A stretch of DNA of 10,390 nt from Chloroflexota bacterium (GTDB lineage Bacteria; Chloroflexota; UBA6077): contig JAJYNT010000401.1 in the NCBI GenBank assembly GCA_021786215.1, positions 1 to 10,390 on the forward strand, written 5' to 3'. Position 1 is the first letter of the stretch, and each line of letters starts with the position of its first letter. Positions 1-8,157 of this stretch are shown in pieces. The notes under the pieces were generated by a model that saw nothing but the letters and a program-made list of their open reading frames with translations, ran no database searches and had not been told where the DNA came from. Made by a program: the position numbers and the translations under genes.

Positions 1-1
1 C

Positions 2-106
2 TACAGCGTCGAGAAGATCGGTACGGAGCTGAGCAACGGGAGTCCTCTGGTCAAAGAGTTGAATGCCCTTCGGGAATCCATTTTCTCCCCCTCTTCCATG
101 GCGTGA
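2..106 (+). CDS. C-terminal end of an unidentified protein (5' end outside window)
   Basis: Reading from base 2, 34 codons stay open to a TGA at 104-106. The residues look like an ordinary soluble C-terminus: a mixed-charge, probably helical stretch (VEKIGTELSNGSPLVKELN) ending in SPSSMA. The other two forward frames give less protein-like sequence. I do not recognise the family, and 34 residues are too few to name one. It runs towards the response-regulator gene on the opposite strand and is followed by an oxidoreductase remnant in a different frame, so this edge may itself be a truncated or rearranged gene. I see no convincing terminator between 107 and 204. Confidence 0.4.
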   Translation, partial: YSVEKIGTELSNGSPLVKELNALRESIFSPSSMA

Positions 107-128
107 GGCTCCTCCTGTGAAGAGGCGG

Positions 129-248
129 ATCGCCCGACGGGATCAGAAGGAGTGTATAGGGGGAGGACAGAGGGCGATGGTGATCGGCGCCGGGCCGGTG
201 GGGATCAAAGCGGCCGAGGTCCTCTTGATGAGGGGTCTCTCCGTTGTT
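129..248 (+). pseudogene. Remnant of an FAD/NAD(P)-dependent pyridine-nucleotide oxidoreductase
   Basis: In the frame of base 177 the translation contains MVIGAGPVGIKAAEVL followed by LMRGLSVV. This is the classic nucleotide-binding beta-alpha-beta start (GxGxxG, then a helix and a second strand) of the NADH oxidase / CoA-disulfide reductase / nitrite-reductase-like flavoprotein family, where it lies internally after a GA(K/S)RAVVIG-like stretch. Here it is preceded by QRAMVIG, as expected for the internal NAD-binding domain, but no flavoprotein sequence continues on either side. The match stops near base 248, just where the antisense response-regulator tail begins. I read it as an internal fragment left by deletion or rearrangement. 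The ATG at 177 could in principle start a short ORF to 419, but the sequence beyond residue 24 is only the shadow of the opposite-strand gene. Confidence 0.5.
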
Positions 249-945
249 GATGTCTCAGCTCGTCCCCCAGATCCAACAGTTGGTAACGCCTCACTGGCCT
301 GCCCACAGCACCGTAGCTCAGCTTCACCTCTGCCTGGCCCACCTCTGCCAGGTACTCGAGATAGCGGCGGGCTGTCACCCGGGAGGCGCCAACCTCTTCC
401 GCGACCTCCTCGGCAGTGAGGAACTCCTTGCGTCGCTCCAGAAGATCCAGGATCGACTTCAGGGTAAGGTGGTCCAGTCCTTTTGGCAGTTCATCTTGCT
501 GAGTGGCCACCAACAACCGGCGCAGCCGATCCACCTCCGCCTGGCTGAGGGTGGTTTCCCCCTCCAGGGAGGCTCTCCATCGGCGGTACGCTTGCAGCGT
601 GGCTGCGAAGCGCTCGAACTTGAAGGGTTTGACGATGTAGCCGACGGCGCCGTTCCGCACCAGATCCTTCACCACCGAAGCGCTCCTCGCGGCCGTCACA
701 GGGATCACGTCCACGTCCCACCCCAAGCGACGGATCTCTTTCAGTAGTTCAATTCCATCGCCATCGGGCATGTAGATATCCAGCAGCACCAGGTCCGGCT
801 TCAACTGCTGGACAACCTGTACCGCTGCGGCCGACGAGCGGGCAAGCCCCGTGACCTGGAAGCCTTCCACCCTTTCGGTGAACTCACGGTTGATGTCGCC
901 GACCACGGGATCGTCCTCAACGACCAGCACTCGCAGTGTTCGCAT
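205..945 (-). CDS. CitB/DcuR-family response regulator
   Basis: This is a 246-residue transcription factor, the cytoplasmic partner of the sensor kinase encoded just upstream. From the ATG at 945, the receiver domain (about 3-120) has the acidic pair D11-D12, the phospho-acceptor D56 (LLDIYMPDGDG), T84 and K106 (the KPF motif). A linker and a C-terminal helix-turn-helix follow; LTAEEVAEEVGASRVTARRY at about 176-195 matches the DNA-binding end of CitB/DcuR/CitT regulators. I prefer ATG 945 to GTG 951 because GAGGTG lies about five bases upstream of it. The gene overlaps the end of the kinase gene by 29 bases, implying translational coupling. The fold should end near residue 223 (GRPVRRYQL). 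The last 13 or so residues are antisense to an oxidoreductase remnant and look like a tail acquired when the downstream DNA was rearranged. Targets are likely organic-acid transport genes. Confidence 0.9.
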   Translation of the reverse strand: MRTLRVLVVEDDPVVGDINREFTERVEGFQVTGLARSSAAAVQVVQQLKPDLVLLDIYMPDGDGIELLKEIRRLGWDVDVIPVTAARSASVVKDLVRNGAVGYIVKPFKFERFAATLQAYRRWRASLEGETTLSQAEVDRLRRLLVATQQDELPKGLDHLTLKSILDLLERRKEFLTAEEVAEEVGASRVTARRYLEYLAEVGQAEVKLSYGAVGRPVRRYQLLDLGDELRHQQRRDPSSRGPRPL

Positions 946-2575
946 CACCACCTCGCTGTTCCTGGCGCGTTGGAATCCGCGTAGAGTCGCCCCCTTTAGG
1001 AATCCGAACCGTGAAATGGCTTCCCACCCCTTCCCGACTCTCCATCTCCACGCTGCCGCCTACCCGAAACAGCTCTTGCATCACCAGGGAGAGTCCTATC
1101 CCCTTGCCACCGGATTTGGTGGTGAAGCCTCTCTCGAAAAGGTGGGTTCTGTCCTCGTCTCTGATCCCGATCCCAGTGTCTTCTACCTCGATAAGCATCT
1201 CCTGGTCGTCAGCATAGAGGGAGAGCCAAACGTTTCTTCTCTCTTCAGGGAGCGAAGCTACAGCATCAAAGGCGTTCTCCACGAGGTTTCCCACCACCGT
1301 CACCAGATCCAGGTTGCCAGTCCTACGCTGGTGAACAGGCACGTTGCTGTCTGGATCGAGGTTCAGTGTTACGCCCCGCTCGTTGCCGGCGCTGATCTTC
1401 CCCAGTACCAGTCCGGCCAGGGAAGGTTCGCGGATTCGGCGGGTCACGAAAGCTACCATCTCCTCGTGGGTTCGAGTAGTGCTGGCGATATAGGCTATCG
1501 CGTCCTCTTGCTTGCCCAACTGCAGGAGACCTGACACGGTGTGGAGACGGTTAACGAATTCGTGAGCTTGAGCCCTCAGCGTCTCAGCCAAATTGGTTAC
1601 GCCGGTCAGCTCACCAGCGAGTTCCTGGATCTCGCTCATATCCCGAAAGGTGGCCACAGCACCCATCACCCTGCCGTTGACCACTATCGGCACCCGATTG
1701 GTGAGTATAGTCCGGCCCTGGAGCAGCTGCTCCTGGTCGAATTCCGGCATGCCGGTAGCCACAATCTCCGGCAACCGGGAGTTGGATAGGACGCTCACAA
1801 CGTCCTTACCGATGGCCTCCTGGCCCAATCCCGTCAACCTCTCGGCTTCCTTGTTCAGCAGGGTGATTTGGCTCCTGTCGTCGACGGCGATCACGCCCTC
1901 TCGGATACCCTGGAGGATCGCCACCCGCTCCTTCAGCATCGCCCCGATTTGAGATGGCTCCAACCCAAAAATGCTGGTCTTGATGTTGTAAGCCACTGCC
2001 GCCGCACCCAACGCCCCGACGGCCAGGCCGAAGAGCGAAAGCTCGGCCATTTCCACCAGCGACTGCCGGACCTGCTCGGACAAACTGGAGATCAGGACCC
2101 CAGCGACAACTACCCCCACCTGTTTGCCTGAATCATCGTACACCGGTACGAAAGCTCTAAGAGAAGGGCCCGAGATCCCGGTGGCGTGGGAAACGTATTC
2201 CTGGCCGTGCAGGGACGGACCTTCGTCTCCACCGGTGAAGTGGTGGCCAACCAGTACCGGGTTCGAATGGGCATACCGGACGGTGTCCATGTTGAAGATG
2301 ACTATCAGATCCAGACCGGTCTGCTCCACCCACTGCTCGACCAGGGGCTGAAGCGTTTTCTCGGGGTGGTCCAGCCGGAACGCCGCCTTCACTTCCGGCC
2401 GCGCAGCAATAAGACGGGCGATCCCCAGTACCCTATCACCCGCGAGATCGTCCATTTGCCCAGTGAGGGCCTGGCTGGCGAGATAACCGGCGACCAGCCC
2501 GGAGAAGAGGAGCACAGCCACAACCAGCGCCGTCAGCTTCCACTGGAGGGGCACGTAGGGGATGGTTCGCCTCAT
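917..2575 (-). CDS. CitA/DcuS-family sensor histidine kinase
   Basis: This is a 552-residue membrane kinase that senses an extracellular ligand and phosphorylates the adjacent regulator. Order of parts: TM1 about 13-33; extracytoplasmic sCache/PAS sensor 35-170; TM2 about 176-197; cytoplasmic PAS about 212-315; a SpoOB-type H-box with AHEF and phospho-acceptor H338; an HATPase domain with N-box NLVENAFDA (430-438), DTGIGI (466-471) and GGKGIGLSL (489-497). Residues R100, H103, F113 and R140 have the same spacing as the E. coli DcuS fumarate/citrate contacts R107, H110, F120 and R147 (numbers from memory), so the ligand is probably a C4-dicarboxylate or citrate. No other in-frame start exists before an upstream stop, so ATG 2575 is fixed, but it has no good ribosome binding site. 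A nine-codon mini-ORF ends in an ATGA overlap with it. Confidence 0.93.
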   Translation of the reverse strand: MRRTIPYVPLQWKLTALVVAVLLFSGLVAGYLASQALTGQMDDLAGDRVLGIARLIAARPEVKAAFRLDHPEKTLQPLVEQWVEQTGLDLIVIFNMDTVRYAHSNPVLVGHHFTGGDEGPSLHGQEYVSHATGISGPSLRAFVPVYDDSGKQVGVVVAGVLISSLSEQVRQSLVEMAELSLFGLAVGALGAAAVAYNIKTSIFGLEPSQIGAMLKERVAILQGIREGVIAVDDRSQITLLNKEAERLTGLGQEAIGKDVVSVLSNSRLPEIVATGMPEFDQEQLLQGRTILTNRVPIVVNGRVMGAVATFRDMSEIQELAGELTGVTNLAETLRAQAHEFVNRLHTVSGLLQLGKQEDAIAYIASTTRTHEEMVAFVTRRIREPSLAGLVLGKISAGNERGVTLNLDPDSNVPVHQRRTGNLDLVTVVGNLVENAFDAVASLPEERRNVWLSLYADDQEMLIEVEDTGIGIRDEDRTHLFERGFTTKSGGKGIGLSLVMQELFRVGGSVEMESREGVGSHFTVRIPKGGDSTRIPTRQEQRGGDANTASAGR

Positions 2576-2601
2576 CGCAGTGAATCGGTTCTGGCCATCA
2601 T
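2572..2601 (-). other. Possible nine-codon leader ORF coupled to the sensor kinase
   Basis: On the minus strand a mini-ORF starts with two ATGs (2601, 2598), encodes MMARTDSLR and ends in a TGA at 2572-2574 that overlaps the kinase ATG as ATGA. The kinase start has no Shine-Dalgarno sequence nearby. The only purine-rich block, GGAGGA at 2621-2626, lies 19 bases before the mini-ORF, which is too far for normal initiation. Translational coupling is possible, but chance is just as likely. Confidence 0.2.
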
Positions 2602-2647
2602 ATGGGGTGGACGTGGCTAATCCTCCGCGCCGTTCACCTGTAGCTTG

Positions 2648-2676
2648 AGTTTACATTTGCCTCGGTAAGCTGTCAA
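2648..2676 (-). promoter_or_regulatory. Sigma-70 type promoter of the kinase-regulator operon
   Basis: On the minus strand, -35 TTGACA (plus-strand TGTCAA at 2671-2676) is separated by exactly 17 bases from -10 TAAACT (plus-strand AGTTTA at 2648-2653). The -35 is a perfect consensus. Transcription would start near 2642, leaving a leader of about 65 bases before the kinase ATG. Confidence 0.7.
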
Positions 2677-2682
2677 ACTGTC

Positions 2683-2697
2683 TAGGGGGTTCCCCTA
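2683..2697. promoter_or_regulatory. Inverted repeat upstream of the kinase-regulator promoter
   Basis: TAGGGG-GTT-CCCCTA is a perfect six-base dyad around three bases. It ends six bases upstream of the -35 element, a position suited to an activator or autoregulator, centred near -49. A similar GGGG/CCCC dyad lies upstream of the DASS promoter. It is not followed by a T-run, so a terminator is less likely. Confidence 0.4.
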
Positions 2698-2713
2698 CCC
2701 TTATACCCATAAA

Positions 2714-2769
2714 ATGTGGATAACTCGCTATTTCCTGTGGATATTCCTTCGTTTATGTGGATAACTCGC
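2714..2769 (+). promoter_or_regulatory. Cluster of three DnaA-box-like sequences with a 15-base direct repeat
   Basis: TGTGGATAA occurs at 2715-2723 and 2756-2764; both are exact matches to the DnaA box (TTATCCACA on the other strand). Between them TGTGGATAT at 2736-2744 differs by one base. All three point the same way, with start-to-start distances of 21 and 20 bases, about two helical turns. The two outer copies lie in an identical 15-mer, ATGTGGATAACTCGC (2714-2728 and 2755-2769), so the repeat extends past the box. I found no other exact box in the window. The site could be a DnaA-binding regulatory or titration cluster for the divergent genes or, less likely, part of a replication origin. 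Confidence 0.65.
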
Positions 2770-2954
2770 CTACTTGTCCAGGTCGCCGCACCCTCAATCT
2801 ACCTTTGTCGAAACGCCGTATGAACGTTATCCCGACATCGCCACATTCTTTCCACCAGCTCTTCATGTGCGGCCAAGACTCGCCAGGCACGATATCCCCA
2901 ATTCCACACCCTCTACTACTGATCCTAAAGATTCTCCCATATAGAAAAGGTCTG
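2770..2954. other. Intergenic stretch without a recognisable gene
   Basis: This is the rest of the region between the DnaA-box cluster and the obg promoter. Short open frames cross it on both strands, but their translations are rich in P, S, H and R, lack domain-like pattern and have no ribosome binding site. The part after about 2920 is richer in A and T than its surroundings. I see no RNA gene and no terminator. Confidence 0.5.
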
Positions 2955-2984
2955 TTGAACAATATTGGGAGTACCCACTATAGT
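2955..2984 (+). promoter_or_regulatory. Promoter of obg-nadD with an overlapping 18-base dyad
   Basis: TTGAAC (2955-2960) and TATAGT (2979-2984), 18 bases apart, make a reasonable sigma-70 type promoter about 50 bases before the obg start. The -10 element sits inside an imperfect palindrome, TACCcACTATAGTtGGTA (2972-2989), with one mismatched pair. This could be a repressor operator. Confidence 0.55.
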
Positions 2985-2992
2985 TGGTATAG

Positions 2993-4901
<1,909 letters not shown>

Positions 4902-4902
<1 letters not shown>

Positions 4903-4919
4903 GGGCGACCGGCCGCCCC
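4902..4919. terminator. Possible terminator between nadD and uppP
   Basis: GGGGCG (4902-4907) pairs with CGCCCC (4914-4919) around a six-base loop, beginning at the last base of the nadD stop codon. It lies between convergent genes, where a two-way terminator is expected, but no T-run follows on either strand. Confidence 0.35.
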
Positions 4920-4923
4920 CTAT

Positions 4924-4967
4924 GGGCTCTTACGATATCAGGCAGCACCCCTCAAGAAGAAGAGCCC
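4924..4967. terminator. Eight-base inverted repeat around the uppP stop codon
   Basis: GGGCTCTT (4924-4931) and AAGAGCCC (4960-4967) are exact reverse complements 28 bases apart, flanking the uppP stop (4938-4940). The loop is long and there is no T-run. It may help end transcription of uppP or of the facing obg-nadD operon. Confidence 0.2.
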
Positions 4968-5759
4968 CATGACGATTGCCCCCAGACCGAGACGGTATCC
5001 GACGAATAGGTTCAGGCTGCGTTTTTGCAGGTAGCCCAGCAAGAAGCTGATCCCCAGATACCCTACCGCCGCCGCGGCGACCACACCCGCCAGAAATGGG
5101 ATCTGCTCGTCGGCTGGAAACCCACCTCTAAAGAGACCGAGCATCTTGTAGAGGAAGGCTCCGGCAACTATGGGCCCGGACATCAAGAAGGAGAATCTGG
5201 CGGCGTCTGCCCTGTTCATCTGGAGCAGCAGCGCGGCGGTCATCGTAACGCCGGATCGTGAGGTACCCGGGACGAGGGCCATGGCCTGAGCGAGTCCGAT
5301 GATCACCGCGTCGGACATGGTCAGTTGGGACAGCGATCGTCGGTGGCTGGAGATGTGATCGGCTGCCAGCATGATCAGACCCATCAGCACGAGAAGAATG
5401 GCTACAAGCCATGGTGCCCGCAACAGCTGCTCGATCTTCGTCTCAAACAGCACTCCAAGGAAGGCTCCAGGAATGGCGGACACGATGATGTACCAGACCA
5501 GGCGGCGGTGATGGTCTCCTTGAAGGCTTCGATCCCTGAGAGTGCTGAAGAAGGCTTTGACCAGGGCCACCCAGTCTCGCCAGAAGTAGATGATGAAGGC
5601 CAGCGCGGTGCCACCGTGGAGAGCCACGTCGAAGGTCAGAGTGTGTTCAGGCCATCCGAACACCCAGGGGACGAGAATGAGGTGACCCGAGCTGCTTATC
5701 GGCAGAGGCTCGGCCAGCCCCTGGACGATTCCCAGAACGACCGCCCTGAATGGATCCAT
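4938..5759 (-). CDS. uppP: Undecaprenyl-diphosphatase (UppP/BacA)
   Basis: This integral membrane enzyme removes a phosphate from undecaprenyl diphosphate, recycling the lipid carrier for cell-wall synthesis; high levels give bacitracin resistance. The 273-residue length is typical. The first active-site region is GLAEPLPISSSGHL (14-27), with E17, the serines at 22-24 and H26. The second is PGTSRSG (164-170), with R168. About eight hydrophobic segments span the protein. The first glutamate of the E. coli motif is Q13 here, as in many family members; a proline at 18 replaces the usual Phe or Trp of the motif, a small oddity. GAGG (5770-5773) precedes ATG 5759 by ten bases. It is monocistronic and converges on nadD. 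Confidence 0.96.
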   Translation of the reverse strand: MDPFRAVVLGIVQGLAEPLPISSSGHLILVPWVFGWPEHTLTFDVALHGGTALAFIIYFWRDWVALVKAFFSTLRDRSLQGDHHRRLVWYIIVSAIPGAFLGVLFETKIEQLLRAPWLVAILLVLMGLIMLAADHISSHRRSLSQLTMSDAVIIGLAQAMALVPGTSRSGVTMTAALLLQMNRADAARFSFLMSGPIVAGAFLYKMLGLFRGGFPADEQIPFLAGVVAAAAVGYLGISFLLGYLQKRSLNLFVGYRLGLGAIVMGLFFLRGAA

Positions 5760-5819
5760 GAAGGCTAATCCTCACCTTTCCTCTTGTTTTCCAGATAGAG
5801 GTCATGCCGGTTGGCGCGT

Positions 5820-5848
5820 ACGATACAGCAGCAACAGAGTGGTGGCAA
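5820..5848 (-). promoter_or_regulatory. Candidate promoter of uppP
   Basis: On the minus strand, TTGCCA (plus 5843-5848) and TATCGT (plus 5820-5825) are 17 bases apart, each matching four of six consensus bases. The leader would be about 55 bases. I found no equally good promoter facing the small membrane-protein gene on the plus strand in this 186-base gap. Confidence 0.4.
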
Positions 5849-5945
5849 GCGCAGCACGGACCGCTGGCACCACCAGTGCATTCCGTTAGAGAGCCGTTGG
5901 GGGCCACGCCTGCTCAGGGTGTGATCCCTCCAAAGGGGGAGGATT

Positions 5946-6230
5946 ATGGAATGGACAGCCCGAAACTGGTTGATCGTGGCCGCTGCTCTGCTGCTGCTCA
6001 CGGTTGGGGGCGGCCTGCTACAGGGGGCTGGGTTCGGCGGCGGCAGTGATGCCCTGCTGACGGTGGGCTGGTGGGTTGCTGCCATAGTGGCGCTGGTGGA
6101 CGGGGTTCTCCGCTCCCTGGGTAGGTCCTCCCTCCTGGGTACCGGTAGGGGTATAAACCGGCTGCTTGCATTGGTCCAGATCCTCCTTGCGGTTCTCTTG
6201 ATCAGGAGTCTCTTACCTCCAACCCCATGA
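5946..6230 (+). CDS. Small hypothetical membrane protein
   Basis: The product is 94 residues. It starts at ATG 5946, three bases after a strong GGGGGAGG ribosome binding site. Three hydrophobic segments are visible: about 7-25, 36-56 and 71-90. Between them lie a Gly-rich turn (GAGFGGGSD) and a short Arg/Gly-rich loop (RSLGRSSLLGTGRG). The overall make-up resembles small YggT-like or DUF-type integral membrane proteins, but I do not recognise a family and assign no function. The stop codon overlaps an ATG at 6227 (ATGA), the apparent start of the decayed gene that follows, so the two were probably one operon. Confidence 0.65.
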   Translation: MEWTARNWLIVAAALLLLTVGGGLLQGAGFGGGSDALLTVGWWVAAIVALVDGVLRSLGRSSLLGTGRGINRLLALVQILLAVLLIRSLLPPTP

Positions 6231-6599
6231 TCGCAATCCCCGTACTAAGCTGTGGCGCTGCTGCTGCTGATGCCGGGCTCCATGTACAGCACGGCACCCC
6301 TGCCTGGCGCTGAGGCGCTCTCGCTGGTGAACTACAATGGCGAAAGTCCCTTCTACGCCGACGGGTGACCCCAACGAGGGCGCCGGCGACACCCATACCC
6401 ACACCCAACTCCCACGGAGACCTCACAGGTAGCCGGTGTGGCGGCGGCGGTGCCACCGATGTCGATAGTCTTGGCAGCGGTGTCTGCCGCGACCGCGCTG
6501 GGCACGCTGACCAGATACAGCCGCGGGATGATCATGGGGCTAAGTGAGGCAGGCGAGCGGGGGTCGACCGGCGGCCCGACCCTCACTCGCCTGCCCTAA
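6227..6599 (+). pseudogene. Frameshifted gene for a small exported, C-terminally anchored protein
   Basis: No single frame is open, but switching frames gives a coherent protein plan. ATG 6227 (ATGA overlap with the gene before) reads MIAIPVLS. The frame of GTG 6252 continues VALLLLMPGSMYS, a signal-peptide core, then ALSLVNYNGESPFYADG up to a TGA at 6366. The frame of 6365 then gives a Pro/Thr stalk, VTPTRAPATPIPTP. The earlier frame resumes with PTETSQVAGVAAAVPP, a hydrophobic segment (MSIVLAAVSAATALGTL) and basic RYSRGM, like a C-terminal membrane anchor. The last two shifts compensate each other. The open frame continues to a TAA at 6597, inside a hairpin. I infer a decayed surface protein; sequencing errors could produce the same picture. 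Family unknown. Confidence 0.45.
6548..6595. terminator. Strong GC-rich hairpin between convergent genes
   Basis: GGCAGGCGAG (6548-6557) pairs perfectly with CTCGCCTGCC (6586-6595). Inside, GGGTCG (6561-6566) pairs with CGACCC (6577-6582), leaving a small internal bulge and a ten-base loop. It lies between the decayed plus-strand gene and the minus-strand DASS gene, a good place for a two-way terminator, although no T-run follows on either side. Confidence 0.5.
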
Positions 6600-6622
6600 T
6601 CCGGCGAACAGGCTGCCCTAAC

Positions 6623-8086
6623 CTACTTCGGCAGCGGGACTCCAGCCGGGAGGCCGGCTACCACCATGCCGATGCTTATCAGGATGGCGCTGAGAATGGT
6701 GACGATCACGCCGATCTTGGCGAGATCCTTGAAGCTGAAATAGCCATAGGCGTACGGCAGCACAAAGCTGGGGCTCTCGGTCACCAGGATGAAGTGGGTG
6801 GAGGCCGCGAAGCCCGCCGCCAGAGCCAGCGACAGCACCGGCAGCCCGTTCTGCTGGGCATAGGCGATGATGAAAGGCACGTTCACCGACGCCGCGGCGC
6901 CGAAGCTGGAGAAGCCCAGGGAGTCCACGGCCACCAGCGTCACCACGGCCAGCGGTTGCAGGGCCAGAGGGAGGGCGGCCATCGGCTTCATGGCGTTCTG
7001 GGCCACCCAGTTCGCGAGACCGCTGTTGGTGGCCGCGACGCCCAGGATGAAGCCGCCCACCACCAGCAGCATCGCCCCCCACTCGATCCCCTTCTCCATC
7101 TCACCCCACTTCTTGAACACCCCCACCCCGGGGAGGGTGACACCGGCCAGGATCAGGAGGGACACGAAGGCGATGGGGATCTTGGTCATGTCGCTGGTGA
7201 GCCAGAGCAGCACCGCCGCGAGGAAGACCACCAGCGTCGTCTTCTCAGCTGTACTCCATTCGCCCATCATCTTCAGTTCATGACGGACCGCATCCTTGCC
7301 GAAAGGAAGCTTCTTCATCTCCGGGGGGAAGATCCGCAGGATCAGCCACCAGGTAACGAGACCGATCACGATGAAGATGGGTGTGGCGATGGCCGTCCAG
7401 TCGAGGAAGGAAACCGACAGCTTGGCGTTCTTGGTGATGAAGCCCATGGCGATGATGTTAGAGCTGACTCCCGCGGGGGTGGAAACCCCTCCCAGGGTGG
7501 AGCCGAACATGATGGCCATCATCAGTGCCCTGCCAAGGTTGCTGAATCCCGGCTTGGCGTCCACGGTCCTGAGGAGGCCGATAACGAGGGGCAACATCAT
7601 GGCGACCACGGCCACATCGGTGATGAACATTGAAATGACGAAGGATACCAGTAGGTACACCCCCACCACCCTGGTAACGTTAGTGCCGGAGAGGGATAGG
7701 AGGAGGTAGGTGATCCGCTTGCCCAGGCCGGAGGCGGTGAAGGCCAGGGAGAGCCCGAGCACCCCAACCAGGAAGGGGATCAGGGAGTCGCCAAAGCCCT
7801 CCTGGATCGTCTTGGCCAAAGGCATCACCCCGAGGGCATGTACCATCAGCGGCACCATGAGGGCGGTTATGGGGATAGGGAGGGCCTCTGTGACCCACCA
7901 CATGACGGTGGTGATCATGATAGCCAGGGTCTTCACTGCTTCAGGCTTGAGGCCCGCCGGCGGCGGGACCACGGCTGAGATCAACAGGAGGACTATTCCT
8001 ATGGCCAGAAACCCGGCCCTCTTGAGATTCTTGCTAGCGGTGCCGACCTGTGTTGAGCTGTTAATACCGTCTTCGCGAGCAGCCAT
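6623..8086 (-). CDS. DASS/SLC13-family anion transporter, divergent
   Basis: This 487-residue inner-membrane carrier belongs to the divalent anion:sodium symporter family (CitT, SdcS, VcINDY), whose members move citrate, succinate, malate, tartrate or sulfate. It has about eleven hydrophobic segments in two related halves. Family marks include WWVTEALPIPITAL (63-76), the IxxFGSTLGGVSTPAG stretch (192-206) and FSFKDLAKIG near the C-terminus. Both sodium/substrate SNT motifs are changed: TDV at 156-158 in the first hairpin and SFG at about 394-396 in the second. The later TPPN-like element reads ESPS (437-440). Family placement is firm, but substrate and ion coupling are open. ATG 8086 follows an in-frame stop and has GAGGG almost touching it, a weak ribosome binding site. 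Control by the nearby kinase pair is plausible. Confidence 0.85.
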   Translation of the reverse strand: MAAREDGINSSTQVGTASKNLKRAGFLAIGIVLLLISAVVPPPAGLKPEAVKTLAIMITTVMWWVTEALPIPITALMVPLMVHALGVMPLAKTIQEGFGDSLIPFLVGVLGLSLAFTASGLGKRITYLLLSLSGTNVTRVVGVYLLVSFVISMFITDVAVVAMMLPLVIGLLRTVDAKPGFSNLGRALMMAIMFGSTLGGVSTPAGVSSNIIAMGFITKNAKLSVSFLDWTAIATPIFIVIGLVTWWLILRIFPPEMKKLPFGKDAVRHELKMMGEWSTAEKTTLVVFLAAVLLWLTSDMTKIPIAFVSLLILAGVTLPGVGVFKKWGEMEKGIEWGAMLLVVGGFILGVAATNSGLANWVAQNAMKPMAALPLALQPLAVVTLVAVDSLGFSSFGAAASVNVPFIIAYAQQNGLPVLSLALAAGFAASTHFILVTESPSFVLPYAYGYFSFKDLAKIGVIVTILSAILISIGMVVAGLPAGVPLPK

Positions 8087-8143
8087 CCCTCAATAATGCT
8101 CCTTCCATCAGTGATGATGTTGTGGGCACATGCTTTCTCCCAT

Positions 8144-8157
8144 AGGAAGCGCTTTCA
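8144..8157 (-). promoter_or_regulatory. cre-like/LacI-type operator candidate in the DASS leader
   Basis: On the minus strand TGAAAGCGCTTCCT differs at two positions from the ideal catabolite-repression element TGAAAGCGCTTTCA. It lies about 20-30 bases downstream of the predicted transcription start, where a roadblock repressor could act. AGCGCTTT recurs at 8367-8374 before the NRAMP gene. Confidence 0.3.

Noticed and set aside
851..1534. 227-codon plus-strand open frame opposite the histidine kinase
   Set aside because: It is an antisense shadow of the well-supported kinase domain, without recognisable motifs.
6794..7633. 279-codon plus-strand open frame opposite the DASS gene
   Set aside because: It shows the same low-complexity H/Q/R/G/E composition and has no ribosome binding site. 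It mirrors the DASS coding frame.
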